Shown here: piece after piece, positions 14,591-15,246 of the stretch
How the letters are laid out: each line of letters opens with the position of its first letter
How positions within the stretch are numbered: the stretch's first letter is position 1
From: Gelidibacter sp038243395
GTDB lineage: Bacteria; Bacteroidota; Bacteroidia; Flavobacteriales; Flavobacteriaceae
Assembly (NCBI GenBank): GCA_038243395.1
Contig: JBBSRC010000090.1
Coordinates: 1-15,246 of the forward strand
Direction of reading: 5' to 3'
DNA: 15,246 nucleotides
Made by a program: the position numbers and the translations under genes
Notes under the pieces: generated by a model
The model's input: the letters and a program-made list of their open reading frames with translations, nothing else
What the model was told of the DNA's origin: nothing
Database searches by the model: none

Positions 14591-14809
14591 AAGTATAAAA
14601 CTAAATTTATTGTTTTTGATAGCTCTAAACCCTATAGAAAAGCTATTTCTAAATCTATTGTAGTGATTTCATCAAACATTGATGGATACTTATCGCATGA
14701 ATTTATAGATATACTTTTAGAGTGAGATGCTGTAATTATCGAGGTGGAAGATAAAAACCCTGTCTCCGCTTTAAGAGTTTTGCGAAACTGTCTATTGATT
14801 ACGAAATGA
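14591..14809 (+). pseudogene. Unidentified reading frame broken by one internal stop
   Basis: After a TAA at 14588-14590 the frame reads KYKTKFIVFDSSKPYRKAIS and KSIVVISSNIDGYLSHEFID to a TGA at 14723-14725. The same frame then continues DAVIIEVEDKNPVSALRVLR to a TGA at 14807-14809. The residue pattern (alternating hydrophobic strands and charged helices) looks like real protein on both sides of the stop, and there is no ATG at the beginning. I do not recognise the family. It is 57 bases upstream of the tspO-like gene. Chance cannot be ruled out. Confidence 0.35.
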
Positions 14810-14865
14810 TAGACTAAAACAATTATCACTTCCGAATAATGTTAGAATTTTAAAAACAGTTGCAA

Positions 14866-15246
14866 ATGATTTATAGACTTATACTATTTTTAATACTAAA
14901 CTTTGCTTCTATAGGATTCGGACGTTTACTAGGAGGAGAAGGCCCAAAATCTGAATGGTATGTCGGGATTAACACGGCTCCTTGGACGCCCCCAGGATTA
15001 GTCATTGGCATATCTTGGACTCTATTACTTATTTGTTTTAGTATTTATTTGTCATATTTGTGGCCTGTGGTGGAAAATAAAAAACTCCTTCTTGGCCTGT
15101 TAATTTTGTATTATATAATGAGCCTTATTTGGAACCCTATTTTCTTTCAATACCAACAAGTTTTAGCAGGATTTTTTCTTATAACTGCGCTTACTTTGGT
15201 TGTTGGTTTCTTCATGTTTTTTTACTGGTCAGATGTGAAGCTTAAA
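14866..15246 (+). CDS. TspO/MBR family tryptophan-rich membrane protein, cut by the right window edge
   Basis: From the ATG at 14866, 127 codons are open to the window end; complete family members are about 150-165 residues, so most of the gene is present. The protein is a TspO-type five-helix membrane protein that binds tetrapyrroles and related ligands. Visible landmarks are the GPKSEWYVGINTAPWTPPG segment (residues 26-44), matching the family's PxWxPPG motif; ISWTLLLICFSIYLSYLW (49-66); and SLIWNPIFF (86-94), the counterpart of the WxxxFF helix motif. Tryptophans are at 31, 40, 51, 66, 89 and 121. The region before the first helix is short, as in other bacterial members. No consensus promoter was found upstream. 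The role in bacteria is probably tetrapyrrole or stress-related signalling, but this is not fixed by sequence. Confidence 0.9.
   Translation, partial: MIYRLILFLILNFASIGFGRLLGGEGPKSEWYVGINTAPWTPPGLVIGISWTLLLICFSIYLSYLWPVVENKKLLLGLLILYYIMSLIWNPIFFQYQQVLAGFFLITALTLVVGFFMFFYWSDVKLK

Larger units (their letters stand above)
13810..14865. other. Kilobase-long noncoding tract with pseudogene debris
   Basis: This gap separates rrf2 from the tspO-like gene. Two decayed frames are described separately (13989-14307 and 14591-14809). In 14310-14590 nothing is recognised; a minus-strand stretch near 14380-14450 reads IFREGVSLWKFVKYVSKIF before a stop but has no known family. The minus-strand frame at 14632-14829 lies opposite the remnant at 14591-14809 and is judged a shadow. 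No IS-type terminal inverted repeats were identified. Confidence 0.5.

Noticed and set aside
14632..14829. 65-residue minus-strand frame
   Set aside because: It lies opposite a more protein-like plus-strand remnant, resembles no known family and is probably a shadow.

Overview
The window looks like part of the chromosome of a marine or salt-adapted member of the Bacteroidota, most likely Flavobacteriaceae. The DNA is AT-rich, ribosome binding sites are weak or absent, and two promoters match the Bacteroidota pattern TTTG-N19-TAnnTTTG. The gene content fits: cytoplasmic-type YceI, type II NADH dehydrogenase, a two-gene betaine-type ABC transporter and NhaA. A genus cannot be fixed from this sequence alone. 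Intact coding sequence covers only about 65% of the window, and several gaps hold decayed genes, so this is a region undergoing gene loss.

Layout. 1-137: start of a minus-strand gene of unknown function. 455-1183: fatty acid hydroxylase/sterol desaturase family membrane protein. 2020-2304: small conserved protein. 2596-4808: two-gene compatible-solute (betaine/choline type) ABC importer with the substrate-binding domain fused to the permease. 5148-5447: small cupin. 5747-7354: membrane-anchored glutamate-synthase-like flavoprotein. 7469-7762: dead c-type cytochrome gene with a stop at codon 3. 7915-8478: YceI, followed by a strong intrinsic terminator at 8589-8622. 8880-9518: hemolysin III/PAQR family protein. 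10128-11453 (minus): NhaA. 11830-13149 (minus): NADH:quinone oxidoreductase NDH-2. 13291-13728 (minus): Rrf2-family regulator with three cysteines. 13989-14307: decayed IS30-family transposase end. 14591-14809: another broken reading frame. 14866 to the right edge: TspO/MBR protein, cut by the window.

How parts fit together. The best signal is regulatory. A nearly perfect inverted repeat (16-base arms) overlaps the -33 element of a consensus promoter in front of NDH-2. Two weaker copies of the same 26-base site sit at the promoters of the rrf2 gene itself and of the distant yceI gene. I infer a small regulon in which the Rrf2 protein, probably carrying an Fe-S cluster, controls its own gene, NDH-2 and YceI. 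NDH-2 reduces quinone, and YceI-family proteins bind isoprenoid chains, so the targets may share a quinone/redox theme. Separately, the betaine-type importer and NhaA suggest life with high or varying sodium and osmolarity. No CRISPR array, tRNA or rRNA was seen.
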